A stretch of DNA of 64,000 nt from Rhodocyclaceae bacterium (GTDB taxonomy: Bacteria; Pseudomonadota; Gammaproteobacteria; Burkholderiales; Rhodocyclaceae): the NCBI GenBank assembly GCA_016704145.1, contig JADJAS010000007.1:1178001-1242000 (forward strand), in the 5' to 3' direction. The notes beneath the pieces were generated by a model that saw only the letters and a list, made by a program, of their open reading frames with translations, had not been told where the DNA came from and made no database searches. Positions 45,749-53,943 of this stretch are shown here, piece after piece. Position 1 is the stretch's first letter; each line of letters begins with the position of its first letter. Both the position numbers and the translations under genes were made by a program.

Positions 45749-46948
45749 ATGGCAGAACCCGCGGCAGGTGGTACTTCCGGCAAGGTCGTGATTCGAAATG
45801 TGGGACTCATGCTGTCCGGCGACATCGACAGGCCGATACTCGACGCCGATACCATCGTCGTGCGCGACGGGCGCATCGCGGCGGTGGGCCGCGCGGCGGA
45901 ATGCGACACCTCGGTGCCCGACGTGCTCATCGATGCGCGCGGCACGGCGCTGGCGCCGGGGCTGATCGATAGCCACGTACACCCAGTGTTCGGCGACTGG
46001 ACGCCGCGGCAAGGACAGCTCGGCTGGATCGATTCGACAATGCACGGCGGCGTCACCACGATGATCTCGGCTGGCGAGGTCCACCTGCCCGGTCGGCCCA
46101 AGGATATTGTCGGCCTGAAGGCGCTCGCGATCACCGCCCAGCGTGCGTACGACAACTTCCGACCGGGCGGAGTCAAGGTGCTGGCCGGCGCTCCCGTCAT
46201 CGAGAAGGGAATGACGGAGCAGGATTTCGCGGAACTCGCGGGAGCCGGCGTCAAGCTCCTGGGCGAAGTGGGCCTGGGGTCGGTGAAGGCCGGTGCCGAG
46301 GCGCGGATGATGGTCGCCTGGGCGCGCAAGTACGGGATCCAGAGCACGATCCACACCGGCGGCCCGTCGATTCCGGGGTCGGGGCTCATCGACAAGGACG
46401 TCGTCCTCGAGGCCGACGCCGACGTGATCGGCCATATCAATGGCGGGCACACCGCGCTCCCCGAGGCTCATGTCTGCGAACTGTGCGAACGCTCTTCCCG
46501 CGCCATCGAAATCGTACATAACGGCAACGAGCGCGTGGCGATCGCCGCCGCCAGGGCCGCGCTCGAGTTGCGCTGTCCGCACCGCGTGATTCTCGGTACC
46601 GACGGCCCCGCCGGGTCGGGCGTGCAACCGCTCGGTATCCTGCGCATGATCGCTTTCCTCGCGAGCATCGCGGGCATTCCGGCCGAGCAGGTCTTTTGCT
46701 TCGCCACCGGCAACACCGCGCGGATTCGCCAGCTCGACTGCGGGCTGGTCGAGGAGGGGCGCGTGGCCGACTTCGTGTTCATGGACCGGGCGCAGCACAC
46801 GGCGGGCCGCACGCTGCTCGAGAGCGTGGGCCTGGGCGACATTCCGGGCGTGGGCATGGTGATGATCGATGGCATCGTGCGCTGCGGCCGCAGCCGCAAC
46901 ACGCCGCCAGCCACGGATATTCCGGTGGTCATCGCGCCTGGTCATTGA
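45749..46948 (+). CDS. ena: enamidase (6-oxo-1,4,5,6-tetrahydronicotinate hydrolase)
   Basis: 399 aa amidohydrolase-superfamily protein similar to Eubacterium barkeri enamidase (about 385 aa), which opens 1,4,5,6-tetrahydro-6-oxonicotinate to 2-formylglutarate and ammonia. Metal-site motifs: APGLIDSHVHPV with His76 and His78, STIHTGG, VIGHINGG and LGTDGPAGSG with the catalytic Asp. The context with hnr and nicotinate dehydrogenase supports this over other amidohydrolases. It has its own promoter and a leader hairpin. Confidence 0.85.
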   Translation: MAEPAAGGTSGKVVIRNVGLMLSGDIDRPILDADTIVVRDGRIAAVGRAAECDTSVPDVLIDARGTALAPGLIDSHVHPVFGDWTPRQGQLGWIDSTMHGGVTTMISAGEVHLPGRPKDIVGLKALAITAQRAYDNFRPGGVKVLAGAPVIEKGMTEQDFAELAGAGVKLLGEVGLGSVKAGAEARMMVAWARKYGIQSTIHTGGPSIPGSGLIDKDVVLEADADVIGHINGGHTALPEAHVCELCERSSRAIEIVHNGNERVAIAAARAALELRCPHRVILGTDGPAGSGVQPLGILRMIAFLASIAGIPAEQVFCFATGNTARIRQLDCGLVEEGRVADFVFMDRAQHTAGRTLLESVGLGDIPGVGMVMIDGIVRCGRSRNTPPATDIPVVIAPGH

Positions 46949-47028
46949 CCGCTGCTCGCCAGGATGCTCATGTTCGGCCATCCCGCCGCGTTCTTGCCTC
47001 ACATGGGGACGAGGGTGGGAGCGGGCTC

Positions 47029-47844
47029 GTGAACCAGGATCACCCGCAGGGCGTCGCGCCGATCCGGGAAATCCGCATCGCCGACTGGGATGCCTTCATT
47101 CATTACATCGACGGCCGGGATGGCTGGGCCTTTCGCGGACAGAGCGATGCCGGCTGGCCACTACTGAGTTCGCTCTCGCGCCGCCTGCGCGACTCGGGGG
47201 CCGACCTCGGTACCTGGCGCGAGCGGGAGGAGCGTGCGATCCGGATCTTCCGGCGCAAGGCCCACATCTATCTGCCCGATCGTTCCGTACTCATCGACGC
47301 GTTGCGGTGCCTGGCCATGATGCAGCACCACGGCGCGCCGACCAGACTGCTCGATTTCACCAAGTCGCCATTCGTCGCTGCGTTCTTCGCGGTCGAGCAC
47401 GCCAGCGGCGACAGCGCGGTCTACGCGCTGGACACCCAGCGCCTGTGGACTGTCGCGCCGCAGTTCGATGCCCGCCTGACGCGCGACGCCGTCGATCCTC
47501 AGGTGCCCGGCAACTTCGAGCGGTGGTTTGCTCCCGGAGCGTACCCGCTGGTGTGGTTGGGCGAACCATCCGAAATGGACCGCCGGCTGGTGGCGCAGTC
47601 CGGGCTGCTGGTGATGCCTGGCACGCTCGGCCCGCCGCTCGATGTATTGCTCAACGCCTACGACGACGAGACGCCGCTGATCGAGAAGGTGGTGTTCGAC
47701 CGCACGCTGCGCGCTGAGGCGATGCATCAACTCTATCGGATGAACATCACGCAGGCGACGCTGTTCCCGGACCTGGAGGGGCTCGCCCGCTCGATCGCCT
47801 ACGAACTGGAAGAGACGTGGCCGATCACCGGCCGCGAGACCTGA
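47029..47844 (+). CDS. FRG-domain protein
   Basis: 271 aa from a GTG at 47029 (GGGAG upstream, no in-frame ATG). The FRG domain is marked by GWAFRGQSDAGWPLLSSLSRRL and LAMMQHHGAPTRLLDFTKSPFVAAFFAVEH, the conserved cores of the family. Its function is unknown; FRG proteins occur in varied bacterial and phage contexts. It sits between ena and nadC, 80 bp after ena, without evident catalytic link. It may be a passenger or a defence or toxin-like gene. Confidence 0.75.
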   Translation: MNQDHPQGVAPIREIRIADWDAFIHYIDGRDGWAFRGQSDAGWPLLSSLSRRLRDSGADLGTWREREERAIRIFRRKAHIYLPDRSVLIDALRCLAMMQHHGAPTRLLDFTKSPFVAAFFAVEHASGDSAVYALDTQRLWTVAPQFDARLTRDAVDPQVPGNFERWFAPGAYPLVWLGEPSEMDRRLVAQSGLLVMPGTLGPPLDVLLNAYDDETPLIEKVVFDRTLRAEAMHQLYRMNITQATLFPDLEGLARSIAYELEETWPITGRET

Positions 47845-47857
47845 CCACTTTCCCCGG

Positions 47858-47908
47858 TTGACATTCGCCTTGCCAGCATCTAGCATGCCTCGACGTTTTA
47901 TGTAGTAT
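47858..47908 (+). promoter_or_regulatory. promoter of the nadC-phosphorylase genes with repeated motif
   Basis: TTGACA (47858-47863), 17-nt spacer, TAGCAT (47881-47886), then ATGTAGTAT (47900-47908), which is identical to the motif downstream of the hnr -10 box. The perfect -35 makes this the strongest of the three related promoters. The motif would lie around +8 to +16, a repressor position. Confidence 0.65.
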
Positions 47909-47975
47909 GTACTCCATGCGCTAATTGAGCAGCGGCCGATCGTAGCCGCGGCCCCCGACCACCGGAGAATCCTGC

Positions 47976-48812
47976 ATGTACGACAAATTCCAGACGGACC
48001 GCCTGATCGATCTGTGGCTTACCGAGGACGTGGGCGCCTGCGACCTCACGGCGCAAGTGATGATCGAACCCGACGAGCGGGGCGCGTTCACCATGAACGC
48101 TCGCGAGCCGATCGTCATCGCGGGCATCGACATCGCTGCCCGCGTCTTCCGGCGCTATGACCAAGACGTGGAGGTGGATGTGCTCGCCCGGGATGGCGAG
48201 CGCGTCGCGAAGGGTGCCCGCCTGATGAACGTCAGGGGGCCGGCACGCAGCCTGCTCACCGCGGAGCGTACCTCCCTCAATATCCTGCAACGGATGTGCG
48301 GCATCGCCACCGAAACCGCCAAGTATGTCGATGCCATTCGCGGCACGCGCGCGCGTCTCATCGACACCCGCAAGACGACGCCGGGCCTGCGGATGCTCGA
48401 GAAACACGCCGTTTCGTGCGGCGGGGGACTGAATCACCGCCTGGGCCTCGACAACGGCGTGATGATCAAAGACAACCATATCGCGGTGTGCGGCGGCATC
48501 GGCAAGGCGGTCGAGCGCGCGCGTCGCCTGCTGCCGGTGCTGACGAAGCTCGAGGTCGAATGCGACCGTCTCGATCAGGTCCGCGAGGCGCTCGCTGCTG
48601 GTGTCGACGTGATCATGCTCGACAACATGTCGGTGCCGGACATGGCGGAGGCGGTTGGGCTGGTGGCGGGACGGGTCAAGCTCGAGGCATCGGGGGGCAT
48701 CCGGCTGGAGACGATTCGACCTGTCGCTGAAACCGGTGTCGACTATATCTCGACCTCGAAGACGCACCAGTCGGCGCCGGCGGTCGATATCGGCCTCGAC
48801 GAGACGGCGTAG
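47976..48812 (+). CDS. nadC: nicotinate-nucleotide pyrophosphorylase (quinolinate phosphoribosyltransferase), NadC-type
   Basis: 278 aa, usual NadC length. All key active-site blocks are present: AERTSLNILQRM, IDTRKTTPGLR, CGGGLNHRLGL and MIKDNHI, with the PRPP/quinolinate Arg, Lys and His residues. C-terminal LEASGGI and DYISTSKTHQ complete the fold. It converts quinolinate and PRPP to nicotinate mononucleotide, CO2 and PPi. Normally this is part of de novo NAD synthesis beside nadA/nadB; neither is here. Its place before the PhnN/phosphorylase fusion, in a nicotinate-catabolic island, suggests a degradative role in which NaMN is an intermediate. Strong own promoter. Confidence 0.9.
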   Translation: MYDKFQTDRLIDLWLTEDVGACDLTAQVMIEPDERGAFTMNAREPIVIAGIDIAARVFRRYDQDVEVDVLARDGERVAKGARLMNVRGPARSLLTAERTSLNILQRMCGIATETAKYVDAIRGTRARLIDTRKTTPGLRMLEKHAVSCGGGLNHRLGLDNGVMIKDNHIAVCGGIGKAVERARRLLPVLTKLEVECDRLDQVREALAAGVDVIMLDNMSVPDMAEAVGLVAGRVKLEASGGIRLETIRPVAETGVDYISTSKTHQSAPAVDIGLDETA

Positions 48813-48830
48813 CCAAGCCAGGCCGCAGTC

Positions 48831-50864
48831 GTGCGACCGGGCAGGTTTTTCCTCGTGGTTGGCCCGAGCGGAGTCGGGAAAGACACGTTGATCGACGGCG
48901 CCCGCCGGGCACTCGCCGAGGAGCCTGGCTGGGTGTTCGCCACGCGCGTCATCACGCGGCCGGCCGATGCCGGCGGCGAACGCCACTTGGCGATGAGCGA
49001 CGCCGAATTTTCGGCGGCCGAGCGCGCGGGCGAATTCCTGATCACCTGGTCGGCCCATGGACTCCGCTACGGGCTGCCGAGGACGCTCGCCGGGGATATC
49101 GGCGCTGGGCGTCATGTCATCGCCAACGGCTCGCGCGCAACGATCACGCAACTGGCCACCCGGGTGCCGCGACTAGTGGTCGTCGTGGTCTCGGCGCCGT
49201 CCGTCGCGCTCAAGGACAGAATCGCCGGGCGGGGGCGCGAGAGCGGCGATGCCGTGACGGCGCGCCTGGGCCGACAGGTCGACCTCGTCCTGCCGGATGG
49301 TGTCGAGCGGGTGGATGTCGTCAACGATGGCTCGGTTGACGCAGGTGTCGCGCGCTTTGTCGCCGCCATCACCGCCGCCGACCATGGGCTGCGCGTCGTT
49401 CCGTACCCGGTCGATACCTGGCGCGAGCGCGTCGCCTACCTGCCGGCCGACAGCATCATCGGCGCTAACGACTACCTTGGCCCTGGACGCGTCGAGATCG
49501 CGGCCGCGGGGCGCAGCATCCGTGCATCGCTGCATGTGTCGGAAGCACAACCCGCGCTTGCCGATGATGAAGTTGGCCTGTCGCGCCAGGCGTTCGAAGA
49601 CCTGGGGGTGCCGGCCGGAACCCGCGTTACGCTGAGCCGCTCCTCGTCCCCGGCCAGCCGGGACGCGCTGCGCGCCAAGGTCAAGGGCGCCGTGCTGACC
49701 GAGCCGGAATACGACCGCCTGTTCCGCGATATCGTCGAGGGCCGCTACTCGGACGCCGAGGTGGCCGCGCTGCTTGTCTCCGCGACCCGACATCTCGGTG
49801 ACGACGAGGTCGTGGCGCTGGCCCGGGCGCGCAGCTCGATGATGACGCCGGTGCAATGGGACGAACCGATCGTCGTGGACAAGCACTCGATTGGCGGCGT
49901 GCCGGGCAGCCGGATCACGCTGATCGTGGTTCCGATCGTGGCGGCCCACGGGCTGGCCATGCCGAAGACTTCCTCGCGCGCCATTACCTCGGCGGCCGGC
50001 ACCGCCGATGCCATGGAAACCCTGGCACGCGTCGACCTGACGGCCGACGAGGTGCGCGCGACGGTTCGCCGCGTGCGTGGCTGCATTGCCTGGAATGGCC
50101 GCCTTAATCACTCGGCGCTCGACGATGTGATGAACGCGATCACCCGACCGCTCGGCATCGACTCGAACCGCTGGTCGGTGGCGTCGATTCTCTCCAAGAA
50201 GCTGACGGCGGGCTCCACGCATGTGATTGTCGACTTGCCTTGGGGTCCCCAGGCCAAGCTTCGCACTGCCGAAGAGGCGCTCGAACTTGGCCAACTGTTC
50301 GAGCGTGTTGGCGCGGCGCTTGGTTTGGTCGTGGCGGCGCACGCCACCGATGGTTCCGCACCGATCGGCCTTGGCGTCGGACCCGCTCTGGAGGTACGTG
50401 ACGTGCTGCGGGTGCTCGACAACGACCCGGCCGCCCCGGCTGACCTGGTGGCCAAGGCGGTCGCGTTCGCCGGCCGCATCATCGCCTGGGATCCGGCTGT
50501 TGCCTCGGTGGACAAGGGCCGCGCGCGCGCGCTGGAATTGCTGCATTCCGGCGCCGCCCGGGAGAAATTCGACGAGATCGTCGATGCCCAGGGGCGCTGG
50601 ACATCGCCGGCCCGCCCCAGCACGCTGACCCATCGGGTGCACGCCGAGGCGGCGCGTCGCGTCGGTCGCATCGACATCGCCCGAATCAGCGAGATCGCGC
50701 GGCGGGCGGGCACGCCGGTGGACAAGAAGGCCGGCGTCGACCTGGCCGCGCGCGTCGGCGACAGTCTGCGGCGCGGCGATCTTCTCTACACGATCCACGC
50801 CAGCACGGCCTGCGAACTTGATGGCGCAGCCTCGGTGGCGGCGCGTGATAACGGCATCCACTGA
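48831..50864 (+). CDS. fusion: ribose-1,5-bisphosphokinase (PhnN) + AMP-phosphorylase-type nucleotide phosphorylase
   Basis: 677 aa from a GTG 18 nt after nadC. Residues about 1-185 are PhnN: P-loop GPSGVGKDTLI, RVITRPADAGGERHLAMS, ISWSAHG-like ITWSAHGLRYGL and VIANGSRA; it makes PRPP from ribose-1,5-bisphosphate and ATP. Residues about 190-677 match archaeal-type AMP phosphorylase (DeoA family, with an N-terminal accessory domain): KHSIGGVPGSRITLIVVP, KTSSRAITSAAGTADAME, CIAWNGRLNHSALDD and DKKAGVDLAARVGD. That enzyme splits nucleotide 5'-monophosphates with phosphate into base and ribose-1,5-bisphosphate. The two halves catalyse consecutive reactions. Behind nadC, the natural nucleotide would be NaMN, giving nicotinate and recycled PRPP. 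This substrate is inference. Confidence 0.85.
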   Translation: MRPGRFFLVVGPSGVGKDTLIDGARRALAEEPGWVFATRVITRPADAGGERHLAMSDAEFSAAERAGEFLITWSAHGLRYGLPRTLAGDIGAGRHVIANGSRATITQLATRVPRLVVVVVSAPSVALKDRIAGRGRESGDAVTARLGRQVDLVLPDGVERVDVVNDGSVDAGVARFVAAITAADHGLRVVPYPVDTWRERVAYLPADSIIGANDYLGPGRVEIAAAGRSIRASLHVSEAQPALADDEVGLSRQAFEDLGVPAGTRVTLSRSSSPASRDALRAKVKGAVLTEPEYDRLFRDIVEGRYSDAEVAALLVSATRHLGDDEVVALARARSSMMTPVQWDEPIVVDKHSIGGVPGSRITLIVVPIVAAHGLAMPKTSSRAITSAAGTADAMETLARVDLTADEVRATVRRVRGCIAWNGRLNHSALDDVMNAITRPLGIDSNRWSVASILSKKLTAGSTHVIVDLPWGPQAKLRTAEEALELGQLFERVGAALGLVVAAHATDGSAPIGLGVGPALEVRDVLRVLDNDPAAPADLVAKAVAFAGRIIAWDPAVASVDKGRARALELLHSGAAREKFDEIVDAQGRWTSPARPSTLTHRVHAEAARRVGRIDIARISEIARRAGTPVDKKAGVDLAARVGDSLRRGDLLYTIHASTACELDGAASVAARDNGIH

Positions 50865-50962
50865 CCGGCCGATGAAGTCGAGCCAACATATCTATCGTGC
50901 CCGTGCCTGCCATGTTTCGCTTCGAACCCCGATTTTCCCACCCCGCCCACAAGGAGGCTCCC

Positions 50963-51949
50963 ATGTTGCGTAGGTTACTTGCCACCCTCGCCCTTGCGTT
51001 CGCCACCGGCATGCCGGCCGCCACCGCCTCGGCTCAAGCCAATGCCCCGATGAAAGTCACCTTGGCCGGCGGTTCGGTCGGCGGTGCCTGGAGCGTCGCC
51101 GGCAACGCGATCGGCGAGACGCTGCGCCGAGAATATCCCAACACCTCCTTCACCTACGAGCCCGGACGCGAACAGTCGAACATCCTGCTCGTCTCCCAGG
51201 GACGAGTGCAACTGGGTATCGCCCACGCACAGCTTGCCGGTCGCGCCATCGCCGGTGGCGAACCGTTTAAGCAGCCGGTGACCAACCTCCGCGCAATCGC
51301 GGTGATCGACCCGCAGGCCGCAATGCAGGTGTTTGCCCGCCAAGGGTCGGGTTTCGAGAGCTTCGAGCAGGTTCGGCGCGACAAGAAGCCGATCCGCGTC
51401 GCCTTGAACCTGCGCGGCACGATGATGGCGCTGGCCGGCGAGGAATTGCTCGCCGCCAATGGCATGCCGGCGAAGGATATCGAAGCCTGGGGCGGCAAGG
51501 TGCACTACGTCGCTTATAACGACGGCCTCGAAATGATGAAGAACCAACAGGTGGACCTGATCATCAATCTGCTGGCGTTCCCGTCCGGTCAGGTTACCGC
51601 CGCCACGCGCGAAATGCCCGTGCAGATGATCGGCGTGTCCTCCGAGGTTGCCGGCGTGCTCGACAAGGCGCTTGGGACCATGCCGGTCGAAGTGCCCGCG
51701 AAGACTTACGATTTCCAGACCGTGGCGGTGCCGACCGTTACCGCGACCGTCGTGGTTGTCGCCAGCTCGACGATGAGCGACGACGACGCGGCCAAGATCG
51801 TCGGCGCGATGCTCAAGAACCTCGATTTCCTCAAGCAGTCGCACGCGATGATGCGCCATCTCGACGCGGTGGCGCTGGCCAAGGTGGCGCCGTTGAAGCT
51901 GCACCCTGGCGCCGAGAAGGCCTATCGGGCCGCCGGCGTCCTCAAGTAA
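50963..51949 (+). CDS. TAXI-family TRAP transporter substrate-binding protein
   Basis: 328 aa from the ATG at 50963 with AAGGAGG upstream. The signal peptide MLRRLLATLALAFATGMPA is followed by a TAXI-type solute receptor: MKVTLAGGSVGGAWSVAGNAIGETL, SNILLVSQGRVQLGIAHAQ and NDGLEMMKNQQVDLI. TAXI proteins bind organic acids in the periplasm and hand them to a fused permease, here the next gene. The neighbourhood points to a pyridine carboxylate, such as quinolinate or nicotinate, as ligand. The 98-bp gap from the fusion gene shows nothing specific. Confidence 0.85.
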   Translation: MLRRLLATLALAFATGMPAATASAQANAPMKVTLAGGSVGGAWSVAGNAIGETLRREYPNTSFTYEPGREQSNILLVSQGRVQLGIAHAQLAGRAIAGGEPFKQPVTNLRAIAVIDPQAAMQVFARQGSGFESFEQVRRDKKPIRVALNLRGTMMALAGEELLAANGMPAKDIEAWGGKVHYVAYNDGLEMMKNQQVDLIINLLAFPSGQVTAATREMPVQMIGVSSEVAGVLDKALGTMPVEVPAKTYDFQTVAVPTVTATVVVVASSTMSDDDAAKIVGAMLKNLDFLKQSHAMMRHLDAVALAKVAPLKLHPGAEKAYRAAGVLK

Positions 51950-52032
51950 TAATTACAAGAGCCATCGGAGCCCGGAGCAGGTCGGGCTCCGCGTGGTTCG
52001 CCAGACACCCTGGGAGGCGGAGGACTCTGTCG

Positions 52033-53943
52033 ATGAGTGCGTACCAATGGCTCGCGCCGGGTCGCCGGCGCCAGAACGGCCCGGCCGGCCGCTTGTTGGC
52101 CACCGCGGTTGCCATCGGGTTGACCGCGTTGCTCATGGCGATGGCCTTCGGTGTCTATGTCAATCGGGCACTGGCGCTGCATCTGTTTCTGGGCGGCATA
52201 CTGACGCTCGCCTTCCTCACGATCACCGGCAACCCGCGTCGACCGGCCGGGCCGACCCGGATATCCTGGCTGCTGGTGGCGGCGTCATGGGCGGCAAGCC
52301 TGTATTTCGTCGGCATGAACAGCGCGCACGCCAAGCGCGTGCCGATGATCGACGAACTGTCGCTGGCCGACATGACGGCGGCGATCCTGCTCGCCGTGCT
52401 GGTGCTGGAGGCGACACGTCGCTGCATCGGCATGACGCTGGTGGTGTTGGTGCTGGGCTTCCTCGCCTACGGCATCTGGGGCGACCGGCTGCCGGGCTCG
52501 TTCTCGCACCGCCCACTCAGTGCCCAGGAGATCGTGGACCACCTGGTGTTCTCCACCAACGGCCTGATCGGACCGGCGCTTGAAGTGGCGGCGTTCCTGG
52601 TATTCGTGTTCGTCGTCTTCGGCGCGCTGCTCGACCGCTGGGGCGGAGGCGATTTTTTCCATGATTTCGCGCAGAGCCTGGTTGGCCGCCAGGTTGGCGG
52701 TCCGGCCAAGGTCGCCGTGTTTTCATCGGGCCTGTACGGTTCGATCTCGGGATCGCCGACCGCGGATGTCGTGACCACTGGTTCGTTCACGATTCCGCTG
52801 ATGATGCGCACCGGCGTGCCGCCCACCTACGCCGCGGCCGTGGAGGCGACGGCGTCGACCGGCGGCGCGATCCTGCCGCCGGTGATGGGCTCGGCGGCCT
52901 TCCTGATGGTCGACTTCACCGGCATTCCCTATGCGACGATCGTGACCGCCGCGATCATGCCCGCGTTGCTTTACTACCTGATCGTATTCACGGCGGTACA
53001 CCTGCGGGCGCGCAAGCTGGCGCTGGCGCCGACGTTGGCCGACGGCGCCCCGACGCTCGCGCAGGTCTTACGGCGCGACTGGATCTACTTCGTGCCGATC
53101 GCGCTGCTGGTCTGGGGCGTGCTCAAGCTTGATCGCCCCGTGTTCGCCGGCGCCATCGCCTGCCTGGCCTTGATTCCGATCGGCCTGCTTCGCCATCGTT
53201 CGCCCAGGGCCTTCCTCGGTTCGCTGGTGGCCGGACTCAACAACGGCATGGGGCAGCTGGTCGCCGTGGGGATCGCCTGCGCGGTCGCCGGCCTCGTCGT
53301 CGGCACCCTGTCGATGGCCGATCTGACCGGCAAGATCAGCTCGGGCATGTTCACGCTGGCGGGCGGCAGTTATGCCCTGACCCTGCTGGTGGCCACGACG
53401 GTCATTATCCTGCTGGGCATGGGCATGCCGACGCCGGCGGTGTACGCGCTGGCCGCGGTGCTGGCGGCGCCAGCGCTGCAGGCCCTCAAGATCGACCTGC
53501 TGCCCGCGCACCTGTTCATCGTGTACTTCTCGTCGATGTCGGCGATCACGCCGCCGGTCGCGGTTGCGGCGTTCGCGGCGGCCTCCATCGCGCGCGCCAA
53601 CCCGGTCGCGGTGGCGTTCCTGGCCTGCCGCATCGGTATTGTGGCGTTTGTCATTCCGATCTTGTTCGTCGGCCAGCCCGGGCTGTTGCTGATGGGTGAC
53701 GCCGCTGGCATCGCCAACACGATCGCCTTCGTCGTGCTGGGCGCCATGGCGCTCGTCATCGCGTTCGAGGGCTGGTTATTCGGCGACCTCGCAGTGCCGG
53801 TGCGCGTCGCGCTGGCTGTCGCGGCCGTTGCCCTGCTTGCCCAATCCGGAACCGCGCGCTGGGGCGTCGCGGCTGTCTTCCTCGCCTTCGTTGCCTGGCG
53901 CTACTGGCGCGCCCGGTCGCGGCCAGGGACCCCACATGCGTAG
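52033..53943 (+). CDS. TRAP transporter fused permease (DctQM type)
   Basis: 636 aa, strongly hydrophobic, about 16-18 membrane segments. N-terminal four-helix DctQ-like part (about residues 25-140), then the large DctM domain with GLYGSISGSPTADVVTTGSFTIPLM, VEATASTGGAILPPVMGSAAFLMVDF and the C-terminal GMGMPTPAVYALAAVLAAPAL. It moves the acid delivered by the TAXI protein with sodium or protons. The first codons follow a GGAGGCGGAGG region, and the end overlaps the AOR start by 8 nt. Confidence 0.9.
   Translation: MSAYQWLAPGRRRQNGPAGRLLATAVAIGLTALLMAMAFGVYVNRALALHLFLGGILTLAFLTITGNPRRPAGPTRISWLLVAASWAASLYFVGMNSAHAKRVPMIDELSLADMTAAILLAVLVLEATRRCIGMTLVVLVLGFLAYGIWGDRLPGSFSHRPLSAQEIVDHLVFSTNGLIGPALEVAAFLVFVFVVFGALLDRWGGGDFFHDFAQSLVGRQVGGPAKVAVFSSGLYGSISGSPTADVVTTGSFTIPLMMRTGVPPTYAAAVEATASTGGAILPPVMGSAAFLMVDFTGIPYATIVTAAIMPALLYYLIVFTAVHLRARKLALAPTLADGAPTLAQVLRRDWIYFVPIALLVWGVLKLDRPVFAGAIACLALIPIGLLRHRSPRAFLGSLVAGLNNGMGQLVAVGIACAVAGLVVGTLSMADLTGKISSGMFTLAGGSYALTLLVATTVIILLGMGMPTPAVYALAAVLAAPALQALKIDLLPAHLFIVYFSSMSAITPPVAVAAFAAASIARANPVAVAFLACRIGIVAFVIPILFVGQPGLLLMGDAAGIANTIAFVVLGAMALVIAFEGWLFGDLAVPVRVALAVAAVALLAQSGTARWGVAAVFLAFVAWRYWRARSRPGTPHA

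Noticed and set aside
47976..48812. ModD (molybdenum-transport related) instead of NadC
   Set aside because: All NadC active-site blocks (AERT, TRKT, NHR, KDNH) are present and no molybdate transporter is near, although nicB needs molybdenum.
48831..50864. Plain thymidine phosphorylase
   Set aside because: The longer KHSIGGVPG and TSSRAITSAAGTAD motifs and the accessory N-terminal domain fit the AMP-phosphorylase branch, and fusion to PhnN fits a nucleotide substrate.
51050..51075. Tenth copy of the dispersed repeat in the TAXI gene
   Set aside because: Only the first 8-9 bases agree; the sequence encodes the conserved TAXI start MKVTLAGG, so the likeness is by chance.
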